Source: a bacterium
GTDB lineage: Bacteria > Bdellovibrionota_C > UBA2361 > RFPC01
Direction of reading: 5' to 3'
NCBI GenBank assembly: GCA_009926305.1
Contig: RFPC01000022.1
Location: 1 to 33,631, forward strand
DNA: 33,631 bases
In this document: positions 8,401-16,317 of the stretch, in pieces
How positions within the stretch are numbered: the stretch's first letter is position 1
Layout: every line of letters begins with the position of its first letter
Notes under the pieces: generated by a model
Databases searched by the model: none
Seen by the model: the letters and a program-made list of their open reading frames with translations, nothing else
Told to the model about the DNA's origin: nothing
Translations under genes and position numbers: made by a program

Positions 8401-9107
8401 AAAGGGAGCAACTGGACGAAGCGCTGAGAGAGGCTCTGCAAGAAAGGATCGGCTATGTTTTTGAGTCGAGCTCTCTTTTAACGTACGCCCTCACACATTG
8501 TTCAGCCACTTCGGGGGATAAGCCGGACTACGAAAGGCTCGAGTTCTTAGGAGACGCGGTTCTTGATCTCGCTGTAGCGGATCTTCTTCTTCTCGCCCAT
8601 CCCGCCTTACGAGAGGGAGATCTTTCGAAGATGCGAGCTGCCTTGGTGAATACGGCCTCACTGGCAGAGATCGCCAGAGAGCTGAAACTTGGAGATTGTA
8701 TTATTCTCAGTAGAGCCGAGAGGGCTCAAAAGGGGCATGAACGTGATTCAATTCTCGCTGATGTGCTGGAAGCGCTGATCGGGGCCTTGTATAGAGAAGC
8801 AAATTTTGAAAAAGCAAAGCATGTTATCTCTGCCCTTTTTGGTGAACGCATACTCACGGTTGACCCCCGAGATCCCAAAACTGAGCTGCAAGAAATACTA
8901 CATCAGCTAGGAAAAGACGCGCCAGAATATCTACTCGAATACACCGAAGGACCCGAACACGCTCCTCTGTTCATTTCGGTTGTTCAAAGCGAAGGTAAAA
9001 TTCTCGGTCGGGGAGAAGGGAAAACAAAAAAGTCATCGCAACAGGAAGCTGCTCGAGAGGCCTTAGGAAAACTCGAAGATGGCTCACAGGAACCAAACGA
9101 ACTATGA
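8394..9107 (+). CDS. rnc: Ribonuclease III
   Basis: Double-strand-specific endoribonuclease that processes rRNA precursors and structured mRNAs. 237 aa. The catalytic domain carries the signature ERLEFLGDAVLDLAV (from residue 48), whose acidic residues bind magnesium, and a second acidic site in ADVLEALIGALY. The C-terminal double-stranded RNA-binding domain starts around DPKTELQEILHQ (about residue 158) and ends with the conserved KKSSQQEAAREAL helix. Its ATG lies inside the end of mnmA (7-base overlap) and is preceded by GAGGAGG-like bases (CTGAGGAGGCTCG). Its end overlaps der by 4 bases, so mnmA-rnc-der form one coupled operon. Confidence 0.96.
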   Translation: MVKREQLDEALREALQERIGYVFESSSLLTYALTHCSATSGDKPDYERLEFLGDAVLDLAVADLLLLAHPALREGDLSKMRAALVNTASLAEIARELKLGDCIILSRAERAQKGHERDSILADVLEALIGALYREANFEKAKHVISALFGERILTVDPRDPKTELQEILHQLGKDAPEYLLEYTEGPEHAPLFISVVQSEGKILGRGEGKTKKSSQQEAAREALGKLEDGSQEPNEL

Positions 9108-10468
9108 AGAAAGCACCCAAGATAGCGCTTATTGGACGAACCAATGTTGGAAAGTCAACATTATTTAATGCCCTCTGTAAAAAGAATCGAAGCATTACCG
9201 AAGATATTGCTGGCGTTACACGAGATCGCTCTTATGCGCTCGTCAATATTAAAGAGCACATGGCAACTTTGATCGATACCGGCGGGATTCTGGGTGAAAC
9301 CGAAGATCCGCTTGCCGCTGCGGTACATGAGCAAAGCGCTCTCGCTATTGATGAGGCAAGTATCATTATTGCGGTTCTTGACGGAATGCACGGAGTCCAC
9401 CCAGATGATGCGGGGCTAGTGCAACTCATGAGAAGGACAGAAAAGCCGGTAATCTGGGTGATAAACAAGTGTGAGAAACCTTCATCACGCGAGGAAGCAG
9501 TCGAGTTTCATCAATTAGGAATAGAAACTTACATCTGTCTGAGCGCTGCCCATCGTCAAAATCTTCATGAGTTAACAGGAGCACTGGTGGAAGCGCTCGA
9601 AGTGCTAGCAGCTGGCGATACGGTATCACAGGATGAGACGGAACCCTCGGCTATTAGAATTGCTATTGTTGGAAAGCCGAATGTTGGGAAATCTAGCCTC
9701 GTCAATAGGCTCATTGGTTCAGAACGCGTAATCGCCTCTGAGATACCGGGAACAACCCGCGATAGTATTGATGTTGAGCTCACGCGCGATCAACAGAGCT
9801 ATGTTTTTGTTGATACAGCGGGACTCAGGAGAAAGAGTCATATACCAGAGGAATCTCTGGAGAGATATGCGAATGTGAGAGCTTTGAAGGCTATCGCGCG
9901 TTGTGATGTAGCGCTGCTACTGCTGGATGCCACGCAAAAGCCCCTGGTAAGTGATCAAGAGCGAAGGATAGCAGACCTTCTTCACCGTCGAGGAATTCCG
10001 TTCCTTGTTGTTGTGAACAAATGGGATGCGATTGAAAAGGATAACAAGAGCGTAAAGCAGTATACGGAAGAAGTGTATGAACGGTTAAATTTCTGTCGAT
10101 ATGCACCGATAGTATTTCTATCGGCGAAAACTGGTCGTCGCTGCCCGAAAATCTTTGAGGCGGTGAAAGAGGTACATGAGTCTGCTGCTAAGCGTGTGAA
10201 AACCTCTGAGCTCAATCGCGTGTTGGGGCAGGCATTCGTAAAAAATCCCCCTCCTGTGCATCGAGGACATCCCATTAAGCTCTATTTTGCGACTCAAGTT
10301 ACCACAACTCCACCCACTATCTTGATTTTTGTAAACTATCCACAGAGTATTGGTCGGAGTTACGAACGATATCTCAAGAGAAAACTTCAGGAGCATTTCG
10401 CTTTTTCGGGAACGGATGTAAAGATTCAAGTACGAAAAAGAAGAAATCCATTGAATGAGATGTCTTGA
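9104..10468 (+). CDS. der: Ribosome-assembly GTPase Der (EngA)
   Basis: Tandem-GTPase factor needed for 50S subunit maturation. 454 aa. The first G domain has the P-loop GRTNVGKST (residues 11-19), DTGG and a VINKCEKP-type G4 motif. The second has GKPNVGKSS (near 192), DTAGLRRKS and VVNKWD. A C-terminal KH-like domain follows (about 370-454) with the family motifs PPPVHRGHPIKLYFATQ and FVNYP. The two-GTPase arrangement is unique to this family. The ATG overlaps the end of rnc. A 69-bp gap follows before guaA, which may hold a separate promoter. Confidence 0.97.
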   Translation: MKKAPKIALIGRTNVGKSTLFNALCKKNRSITEDIAGVTRDRSYALVNIKEHMATLIDTGGILGETEDPLAAAVHEQSALAIDEASIIIAVLDGMHGVHPDDAGLVQLMRRTEKPVIWVINKCEKPSSREEAVEFHQLGIETYICLSAAHRQNLHELTGALVEALEVLAAGDTVSQDETEPSAIRIAIVGKPNVGKSSLVNRLIGSERVIASEIPGTTRDSIDVELTRDQQSYVFVDTAGLRRKSHIPEESLERYANVRALKAIARCDVALLLLDATQKPLVSDQERRIADLLHRRGIPFLVVVNKWDAIEKDNKSVKQYTEEVYERLNFCRYAPIVFLSAKTGRRCPKIFEAVKEVHESAAKRVKTSELNRVLGQAFVKNPPPVHRGHPIKLYFATQVTTTPPTILIFVNYPQSIGRSYERYLKRKLQEHFAFSGTDVKIQVRKRRNPLNEMS

Positions 10469-10537
10469 GGTCAACTATCAGGGTATAAGACGAGTGTTCT
10501 CGGGACGAGGGCGTTTGATCTGATGAGGGAGAAGTCG

Positions 10538-12094
10538 ATGGCAAACTATGATAGAGTTCTGATACTAGATTTTGGCTCTCAGTATACACAACTTATTGCG
10601 CGGAGGGTCAGGGAACTCGGGGTGCATAGCGAGATTCATCCCTGCACCACCTCAGCAAGTGATTCACAGTTTGATGACGTAAAGGCGATTATACTATCAG
10701 GGGGACCGAATAGTGTCTTGGACGAGAATCGCCCAGATTTTGACGAAAATTGGCTGAAGCGTGAGGTTCCAATTCTTGGAATCTGCTATGGAATGCAACT
10801 GCTGGCGCAGCACTATGGAGGAAAGGTGGCACGTTCTACCAGACGTGAATACGGGCGGGCTGATTTTCGCCTCGTAGAGCCATCACTGCTTTGTAAGGGG
10901 TTACCAGAACAGGAATCTTCTCAGGTATGGATGAGTCACGGTGACCACGTAGAGGCGCTGCCAAAAGACTTTGCTACCATTGGAGCGAGTGACACCCTAC
11001 CAATAGCAGCCATGGCGCATAATACAAGACCGATGTATGCCCTCCAATTTCATCCTGAAGTTGCTCATAGTGAACATGGGATAAAGCTCATTGAAAACTT
11101 TCTTTTCGAAATAGCAAAGCTGAACCGAGACTGGGACGCATCGCATTTTATCCATCAAGCAGTCGAGACTATCTCTCATACTGTGTCAGAAAGTGAGCAG
11201 GTGGTGTGTGGCCTGAGTGGTGGCGTTGATTCCACAGTCGCGGCAGTACTCGTACACCGAGCTATTGGTTCACGTCTTCATTGCCTTTTTGTTGACAACG
11301 GGCTCCTTCGAAAGGGAGAAGCAGAGGAGGTAGAGCGCGTTTTAGGAGCGCAGGGATTAGGCCTCCCACTGCATCGAATAGACGCGAAGAGTGAATTCTT
11401 AACGGCGCTTGAAGGCGTTAGTGATCCAGAAGAAAAAAGGAAGATCATCGGACGGGTTTTTATCGAGGTGTTTGAGCGTGAAGCCAAGCGCTTTGAAAAT
11501 GTAAAATATCTCGTTCAAGGCACCCTCTATCCGGACGTAATCGAGAGCGTTTCGCCAAATGGTGGACCTTCAGTAACGATAAAGAGTCACCATAATGTTG
11601 GCGGTTTACCAGAAAAGATGAATTTAAAACTCATTGAACCACTACGTGACCTTTTTAAGGACGAAGTTCGAAAGTTTGGGGAACAGCTGAATATTCCATC
11701 TGATCTTTTATGGAGACATCCATTCCCAGGACCAGGGCTTGCAGTCAGAGTGCTTGGACCGGTATCCGAGGACCGGCTTGCAATTCTCCGAGAAGCAGAT
11801 GCGATTTTTATCGATGAACTGCATTCAACTGGTTTATACAATGAAATCTGGCAGGCATTTACCGTCCTTCTACCAATTCACAGTGTTGGAGTGATGGGAG
11901 ACGAACGCACCTATGAGAATGTGCTTGCTCTGCGTGCCGTAACATCACAAGACGGAATGACGGCAGACTGGTACTACCTGCCGCAAGATGTCCTTAAGCG
12001 CCTGAGCAATCGGATTATCAATGAAGTAAAAGGGGTGAATCGGGTCGTAATGGACGTCTCAAGCAAGCCGCCTGCCACGATTGAGTGGGAGTAG
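10538..12094 (+). CDS. guaA: GMP synthase (glutamine-hydrolysing)
   Basis: Converts XMP to GMP using glutamine and ATP. About 518 aa. The N-terminal class I amidotransferase has its nucleophile in GICYGMQLL (C83) and the catalytic His in [10 protein letters not shown]. The ATP-pyrophosphatase domain has the PP-loop [10 protein letters not shown] (near residue 227), and the C-terminal dimerisation domain ends with the conserved KPPATIEWE. An in-frame ATG at 10523 exists, but the purine-rich AGGGAGAAG (10526-10534) sits correctly upstream of the ATG at 10538, and [15 protein letters not shown] matches the usual N-terminus. Converges with the minus-strand HTTM gene, only 21 bp away. Confidence 0.97.
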   Translation: MANYDRVLILDFGSQYTQLIARRVRELGVHSEIHPCTTSASDSQFDDVKAIILSGGPNSVLDENRPDFDENWLKREVPILGICYGMQLLAQHYGGKVARSTRREYGRADFRLVEPSLLCKGLPEQESSQVWMSHGDHVEALPKDFATIGASDTLPIAAMAHNTRPMYALQFHPEVAHSEHGIKLIENFLFEIAKLNRDWDASHFIHQAVETISHTVSESEQVVCGLSGGVDSTVAAVLVHRAIGSRLHCLFVDNGLLRKGEAEEVERVLGAQGLGLPLHRIDAKSEFLTALEGVSDPEEKRKIIGRVFIEVFEREAKRFENVKYLVQGTLYPDVIESVSPNGGPSVTIKSHHNVGGLPEKMNLKLIEPLRDLFKDEVRKFGEQLNIPSDLLWRHPFPGPGLAVRVLGPVSEDRLAILREADAIFIDELHSTGLYNEIWQAFTVLLPIHSVGVMGDERTYENVLALRAVTSQDGMTADWYYLPQDVLKRLSNRIINEVKGVNRVVMDVSSKPPATIEWE

Positions 12095-12115
12095 CAATCC
12101 GCTGAGCAGAATCAG

Positions 12116-13675
12116 TCATTCACTGTTCAGAGGTGCTTTCGCTTCTTCAAAACAGTAGTGATTCCAAAGAATCACTTCCTCGGGTTCAGCTTCACTTCCA
12201 TCAGGCTGAGTCTGCTCCCACATGAATACCATCTTAAATGTCATGAGCTGTTTGTCTGTGGCATGTCTACTATTCCAAGACCTGCACAAATACCTTCCAT
12301 AATAGAGCCTGTGTCGTTCATTCTCTTTCTGCCACAGGTTCATCATATACTTTCGCCAACGCTGACTGGGATACGTTCTTGATACATAGAGCGGTTTTTT
12401 ATAGGGGATAGGAGATTCCGGATTCATTACGTTAACAGAGGAATTGTCTCTCAATTTCCCTTCGATAATATACCAGCCATCATCAATGAGAGGAAAAGGC
12501 GAAAACATATCCCACATCTGATCAATTCGTAATAGTTCTCCATACCAGTTCACGGAGTGCGGAAAGTATGTCCAGTTACTCTTCGGAAGTAATCCACGGA
12601 TATTCCAAAGACTTATATAGAGAATCGTTATAAGGATAAAAAGATTTCTCGCGATATTGAGACCGCTGACACGAGGCCGTTCGATACCTGCCTCTTGGGG
12701 GCAACATCGGCTCCAAAAAGAAAGCCGCGCTTTCAGGACAGAAGTGAGATACTTCATTGAAGGCATCTCCCAGAACAGTGCTGGAAGGAAGGCTAACCAG
12801 GCTATAGCACAGATCCATGGAAAGAGCCCCAATTCCATTGTGGTATGCAATCCCAGTACGTGAAATCCAATTAAGAGAAGAGCTCCTACCAATCTCGACT
12901 GTGGGATAAAAAACGGATTGATGAGACAAATAACTGCGACCCACTCTATGAAAAGAGCAAGTATCGTCATAATACGAATAAGCTCTGGATAGTCGAGGAG
13001 AAAGTAGCCAAAGGGCTTGGTAAACTGATCGATGAGGAGCGCTTGCTCAACGGCAGTGTACGAATTGTACCAGGTAGGATGCAGCTTCAAGAGCACGGAG
13101 AAAAGATACATACTTGCAACTTGAATAAGAAGCGCAAAGGAAGCGAGGCGAGGTGCAGAAGAGGCTTCCTTTCTCTCTGACTTCGCTCTATCAATCGAGC
13201 AATATGCCCCCAAAGGAAGGAACATCGCCCAGAATAAAAGCACACGGAGCAGAACATCTCCTCCCTGGAGTACCATTGGATTTCGCGTATGAAGTGATAC
13301 CAGTAGCAACCAACTGACGACCGTTGATGTGCGAGTATAGAAACCGAAGAGTAATGAGAGGGCAAAGGCAAACGCCAACGTAAAAAGGAGCCCTTGAAAG
13401 AAAACACTGCCGTTAATGAGATGCAGTGAAAATAACCAGTCAGAGTACGTAAACTCTGATAGGAGAGCGCCCCGAGGAAGCACTCCAAAATCGGTATAGT
13501 GTGCGCTCAGATAAGAGCCTCGATTTACAAGGTCGAGAAGTAGAACCAAACCAAGCGACATACGAAACAGCGCTAGCGACCGAAGGTCTAACGAGCAATA
13601 TGCAGAGAGCCATTTCATAGAAATACGCCGCAAGAAAATGAGCAGATGATAGCCACAGGTTACAAAACCTAGCAT
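12116..13675 (-). CDS. HTTM-domain (vitamin K-dependent gamma-carboxylase-like) membrane protein
   Basis: Large polytopic membrane protein of 519 aa. The first 300 residues contain several hydrophobic helices. Segments such as LALFRMSLGLVLLLDLV, HTRNPMVLQGGDVLLRVL and LLFWAMFLPLGAYCSIDRA match my recollection of the HTTM domain shared with eukaryotic gamma-glutamyl carboxylase. The C-terminal 200 residues are soluble, with a Trp/Tyr-rich segment after LPKSNWTYFPHSVNWYGELL. The substrate of bacterial HTTM proteins is mostly unknown and true carboxylase activity should not be assumed. The start at 13675 has GAGGG 4 bases upstream. The ATG at 13618 (beginning KWLSAYCSLD) is an alternative, closer to where family members begin. 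It follows a second minus-strand membrane gene by 115 bp. Confidence 0.8.
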   Translation of the reverse strand: MLGFVTCGYHLLIFLRRISMKWLSAYCSLDLRSLALFRMSLGLVLLLDLVNRGSYLSAHYTDFGVLPRGALLSEFTYSDWLFSLHLINGSVFFQGLLFTLAFAFALSLLFGFYTRTSTVVSWLLLVSLHTRNPMVLQGGDVLLRVLLFWAMFLPLGAYCSIDRAKSERKEASSAPRLASFALLIQVASMYLFSVLLKLHPTWYNSYTAVEQALLIDQFTKPFGYFLLDYPELIRIMTILALFIEWVAVICLINPFFIPQSRLVGALLLIGFHVLGLHTTMELGLFPWICAIAWLAFLPALFWEMPSMKYLTSVLKARLSFWSRCCPQEAGIERPRVSGLNIARNLFILITILYISLWNIRGLLPKSNWTYFPHSVNWYGELLRIDQMWDMFSPFPLIDDGWYIIEGKLRDNSSVNVMNPESPIPYKKPLYVSRTYPSQRWRKYMMNLWQKENERHRLYYGRYLCRSWNSRHATDKQLMTFKMVFMWEQTQPDGSEAEPEEVILWNHYCFEEAKAPLNSE

Positions 13676-13790
13676 ATTGCCCTCAGTAGGCAGACATCAA
13701 GAGAGATAATTCATGGCAAATCAGAGTCAGGAATGCCCAATGAAAGGAAGTAAAGTGCACCGAAGCATTTCTCGGTAAATGCAGTACCTC

Positions 13791-14555
13791 TCAATAGAAC
13801 GATATCTGTGCTTCAACACGCCGGCTACCAAAGTCATGAAGAAAGCTGAGTAAGATACAGCTGGTACCAATCATTTCGATACACTCTTCTAATGATTTTG
13901 CGAAGTGGCGAACCGTATAGTCACTCACTTTCAGATACGCCTGTATGAAGTCATGACCACCACTCATTCCCTCGATAAAATCGAGCGCGATAGCGATAGC
14001 AAAAAATGAAAGACCTGCTAAGAGTAAAAATTTGGCTCGATCTGATCTGAGGTCTCGAAACAAGAACCAAAACATGAAGACCCCAAATAACGCAAAGAAG
14101 GGCCCAACAATCAGTTGCCACGGATAGCTCGGGAAAGCATCAAGAATATGAGTGAAAAATCCCTCGTATCCAGAACGCCTTAAATCTTTAGCGAATACTT
14201 TATAAACAGAACCGAGTCGTTCGTGAATTTCAGCGGCATCATCAGCAGAGATAAAGAGGAAGAAAAGAGCGATGAGGATCCATCCAAAAACAGAAAGCCG
14301 TCCCTCTTTACGAACAGCACGTACCCAGGCGGTAAATCCAGCGACACAAGAAATCAGGAATGCGAGAATAACCGAGAACCAGCTTGGCACGCTGTCTTCT
14401 CTTGCAATATTAAACATGCGACGAAATTGGCCAAACCCGGTGACATCTCTATAATTTATGACGTAGTCCAAGAAAACGAAGCTAATCGACAAGAATACCA
14501 ACGCAAACAGCGCTTTGCTCACAAGCGAGTCACAATCAATGCGTAGCTGATGCAA
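13791..14555 (-). CDS. Polytopic membrane protein of unknown function with intramembrane acidic motifs
   Basis: 254 aa, function not recognised. Five or six hydrophobic helices are visible (around residues 13-33, 58-80, 88-106, 143-167, 176-195 and 222-240). Acidic or histidine-containing motifs sit at helix ends: SADDAAEIHERLG, ALDFIEGMSGGHDF and LEECIEMIGTS. Such D/E/H clusters could bind a metal or form a catalytic site, but that is inference. The start is a TTG at 14555 supported by GGGAGG (14561-14566 on the plus strand as CCTCCC) five bases upstream; no ATG lies nearby in frame. It is likely co-oriented with the HTTM gene downstream, though the 115-bp gap leaves operon membership open. 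Confidence 0.78.
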   Translation of the reverse strand: MHQLRIDCDSLVSKALFALVFLSISFVFLDYVINYRDVTGFGQFRRMFNIAREDSVPSWFSVILAFLISCVAGFTAWVRAVRKEGRLSVFGWILIALFFLFISADDAAEIHERLGSVYKVFAKDLRRSGYEGFFTHILDAFPSYPWQLIVGPFFALFGVFMFWFLFRDLRSDRAKFLLLAGLSFFAIAIALDFIEGMSGGHDFIQAYLKVSDYTVRHFAKSLEECIEMIGTSCILLSFLHDFGSRRVEAQISFY

Positions 14556-14560
14556 AATAA

Positions 14561-14566
14561 CCTCCC
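14561..14566 (-). promoter_or_regulatory. Ribosome-binding site deciding a TTG start
   Basis: GGGAGG on the minus strand, five bases upstream of the TTG at 14555. It is the only good Shine-Dalgarno match near the 5' end of the polytopic membrane protein and is the reason that start was chosen. Confidence 0.6.
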
Positions 14567-14640
14567 GAAATTGAACTATGGCGAGTATAGGAAATTGAAG
14601 GGCAGAGCGGTAGCTATGATTGGGCCTGCGTGCTTACCGC

Positions 14641-14723
14641 TACAAGAAAAAAAGGTGGCGGCAACTCCGATACTTCGGAATAGGCATGCAGGGAGCGCTC
14701 CTCATATCGGAGTCCGCACCTTT
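14641..14723 (-). terminator. Long-stem intrinsic terminator of the 81-aa gene
   Basis: Two arms, 14651-14672 and 14705-14723, are near-complementary. On the minus strand, AAAGGTGCGGACTCCGATA pairs with TATCGGAGTTGCCGCCACCTTT with a small bulge, giving a stem of almost 20 bp. The second arm runs directly into a stretch of seven T residues on the minus strand (14648-14654 as A on the plus strand). The intervening sequence itself holds the perfect 10-bp palindrome GGAGCGCTCC. It begins 9 bases past the stop codon of the minus-strand gene ending at 14732, exactly where a Rho-independent terminator belongs. The stem is longer than usual. Confidence 0.72.
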
Positions 14724-14731
14724 ATTGTTCT

Positions 14732-14977
14732 CTATACCACGACATCAAGCGTACCGATTCCTCGCTTTCGTACGCTCGATTCCTGATCTAGATTTTCTCC
14801 ATTTTCGGCATTTTCCGCCTCTTCTTCTTGGCTCAAGTCAAAGTGTCCTCGCTGTTTGCGACTTGAATACCTTTCTCTGTGAACGGCCTGTGAGAGTCGA
14901 GTTACCCGCTTCATTTTTTTTGAGCGTTGGGAACTCGTAACCCACGAGACCTGGTCTCGTAGTGTTTCTATCTTCAT
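14732..14977 (-). CDS. Small highly charged protein, unknown function
   Basis: 81 aa, not recognised. The N-terminal half is strongly basic (SSQRSKKMKRVTRLSQ, RERYSSRKQRG), the middle is an acidic stretch (SQEEEAENAENGENLDQE), and the end is short and mixed. No membrane segment, signal or cysteine is present. It is very probably a real gene: a near-perfect Shine-Dalgarno site (AAGGAGG) lies six bases before the ATG, and a strong intrinsic terminator follows nine bases after the stop. It stands as its own transcription unit, divergent from the small acidic protein gene at 15285. The charge pattern would suit binding to nucleic acid or a partner protein, but that is speculation. Confidence 0.72.
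   Translation of the reverse strand: MKIETLRDQVSWVTSSQRSKKMKRVTRLSQAVHRERYSSRKQRGHFDLSQEEEAENAENGENLDQESSVRKRGIGTLDVVV
14944..14960. repeat. Perfect 8-bp inverted repeat inside the start of the 81-aa gene
   Basis: ACGAGACC-T-GGTCTCGT, two perfect 8-base arms around one central base. It spans about codons 6-12 of the minus-strand 81-aa gene. The position just past the start codon could serve as an operator. With a one-base loop it is more likely a protein-binding site in DNA than an RNA hairpin. It could also be coincidental within coding sequence. Confidence 0.5.
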
Positions 14978-15284
14978 TTTGCCCTCCTTGGCATTACAAA
15001 AGAGCTCGCTTCCATTGTGAGCCTCATAGAAGAACGTGTTTCTTCTTCTACAATTTGCTTATCGAACCGCTAGGAAAATACCTTAAGTACATTGTGGAAA
15101 ACGAATGTAGGTAGCCGTATTTACTGATAGAATATCTGTTCCGCTGTTTTCTCAAAAAAAACACCCCTCTTATTTATTTCACAGCATCGTAATTAAGCCA
15201 TCGGTCATTTCAGTCGATACTACATGTTGAGACGAAGGGTTACCCACGCAACTCGCACAGTGAAGGTTTTAGGAGCAGACAGAG
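14978..15284. other. Divergent intergenic region
   Basis: 307 bases between two divergently transcribed small genes. It holds the AAGGAGG ribosome-binding site of the minus-strand gene (14983-14989) and an AGGAG-type site for the plus-strand gene (about 15271-15275). It also holds a short hairpin AGAAGAA-cgtgt-TTCTTCT at 15028-15046 with no T-run positioned to make it a terminator. The DNA is A/T-rich around 15120-15190, where promoters are expected, but I found no convincing -35/-10 pair. No open frame with coding character is visible. Confidence 0.5.
14983..14989 (-). promoter_or_regulatory. Strong ribosome-binding site of the 81-aa gene
   Basis: AAGGAGG on the minus strand, about six bases before the ATG at 14977. 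This is the best Shine-Dalgarno match noticed in the window and the main reason for calling the small downstream ORF a gene. Confidence 0.75.
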
Positions 15285-15605
15285 ATGAAAAGAGACGAGA
15301 AAAACACTGCAATTTATGTGGCGAACGAGGAGTATGTTCCCTGGGATCCCGCTGAACCGGAGAGAAACCTGTTGAGAGCTATTCTCATGTCTGCGCTGAA
15401 TGATATACAGAAACAGGGGACTCTGCATGATGATGCAAAAAATTTCTTCATGAATGATGAAGAGGACTATGTGTTTTCCTTCCGGGCCATCTGTGATCAC
15501 TTAGAGATCGATCCAAAACAGATTCTCATCCTCGCTGGACTCGCTGAATCGATGCGGGATACATCGCTGTCTCTGGATCGTTCCTTTCCTCTTAAGTTCG
15601 TATAG
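15285..15605 (+). CDS. Small acidic cytoplasmic protein, unknown function
   Basis: 106 aa, cytosolic, without signal or membrane segment. An AGGAG ribosome-binding site lies about nine bases upstream of the ATG. The central part (RNLLRAILMSALNDIQKQ, then AKNFFMNDEEDYVFSFRAICDHL, then LEIDPKQIL) resembles a widespread type of small protein in which a helical segment is followed by a W/F-FSF-x-x-ICe-x-LglDP pattern. I recognise that pattern but cannot attach a function. The last part (FRAICDHLEIDPKQILILAGL) could form a helix-turn-helix-like end. It is followed by the esterase after 40 bp and could be co-transcribed with it. Confidence 0.7.
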   Translation: MKRDEKNTAIYVANEEYVPWDPAEPERNLLRAILMSALNDIQKQGTLHDDAKNFFMNDEEDYVFSFRAICDHLEIDPKQILILAGLAESMRDTSLSLDRSFPLKFV

Positions 15606-15645
15606 AGTCCAAAGAAACTCGAAAAATAGCCTGCTCTTGAACTAG

Positions 15646-16317
15646 ATGATTTCATCTAATTCATTTACAGTATATTTCATGGAGATTTACACCGAGCTAG
15701 AGCGGGGTTCCTCCGCGGAAGCGCCTCTATTTTTTTTCGTGCATGGGAAGGCTGGGCATAAGGATATTATGCGCATTTTCTCAAGAGGAGTTCCCGAGGG
15801 TTCGCATAAAATCTTTGTTCAAGCACCGTATCCAGACCCGAGGGGAGGCTTCAGCTGGTGGGATACAGATCTCGCTTCGTTCCCAGCAACCCAGTTCACT
15901 CAGGCCGCAACCGCTCTTGCCAATGCCATCACCTCTGTACCATTGCAGTATGGAATTGCGCCAAAAACGGTAGCTGCGCTCGGATTTTCTCAGGGGTCGG
16001 GCATTCTCTCTCATTTACTTCTCTCCAAGAAAATCACCCTGAATGCACTGATCGTTCTGGCTGGCTTTATTAAATGGCCAGATCCTGTCCCAACTCAGCT
16101 GAATGATCAGAAAATATTCTGGGCACACGGTGAACATGATGACGTTATTTCCATTGCTCGTGCTCAATCGGATATTGCTCAACTACAAAACCTCGGCGCA
16201 CAGGTAGATTTTATCTTCGATCCAGTGGGTCATAAGATCGGCACTTCAGGAATGCGTGCACTAAAGTCTTTTTGTTCTTCCCTTGACGATGAGTCTTACG
16301 ACGCCAGTAGCAGCTAA
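15646..16317 (+). CDS. Alpha/beta-hydrolase of the phospholipase/carboxylesterase family
   Basis: Serine hydrolase of 223 aa (212 from the alternative ATG at 15679, which removes a non-conserved N-terminus). Visible are the oxyanion-hole segment FFFVHGKAGH, the nucleophile elbow GFSQGSG, the acid in HGEHDDVI and the catalytic histidine in VGHKIG. The order Ser-Asp-His matches the LysoPLA/carboxylesterase group, which cleaves acyl esters or thioesters. No signal peptide, so cytoplasmic. Its last 57 bases overlap the end of the convergent DUF2156-like gene. The substrate cannot be told from sequence. Confidence 0.8.
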   Translation: MISSNSFTVYFMEIYTELERGSSAEAPLFFFVHGKAGHKDIMRIFSRGVPEGSHKIFVQAPYPDPRGGFSWWDTDLASFPATQFTQAATALANAITSVPLQYGIAPKTVAALGFSQGSGILSHLLLSKKITLNALIVLAGFIKWPDPVPTQLNDQKIFWAHGEHDDVISIARAQSDIAQLQNLGAQVDFIFDPVGHKIGTSGMRALKSFCSSLDDESYDASSS

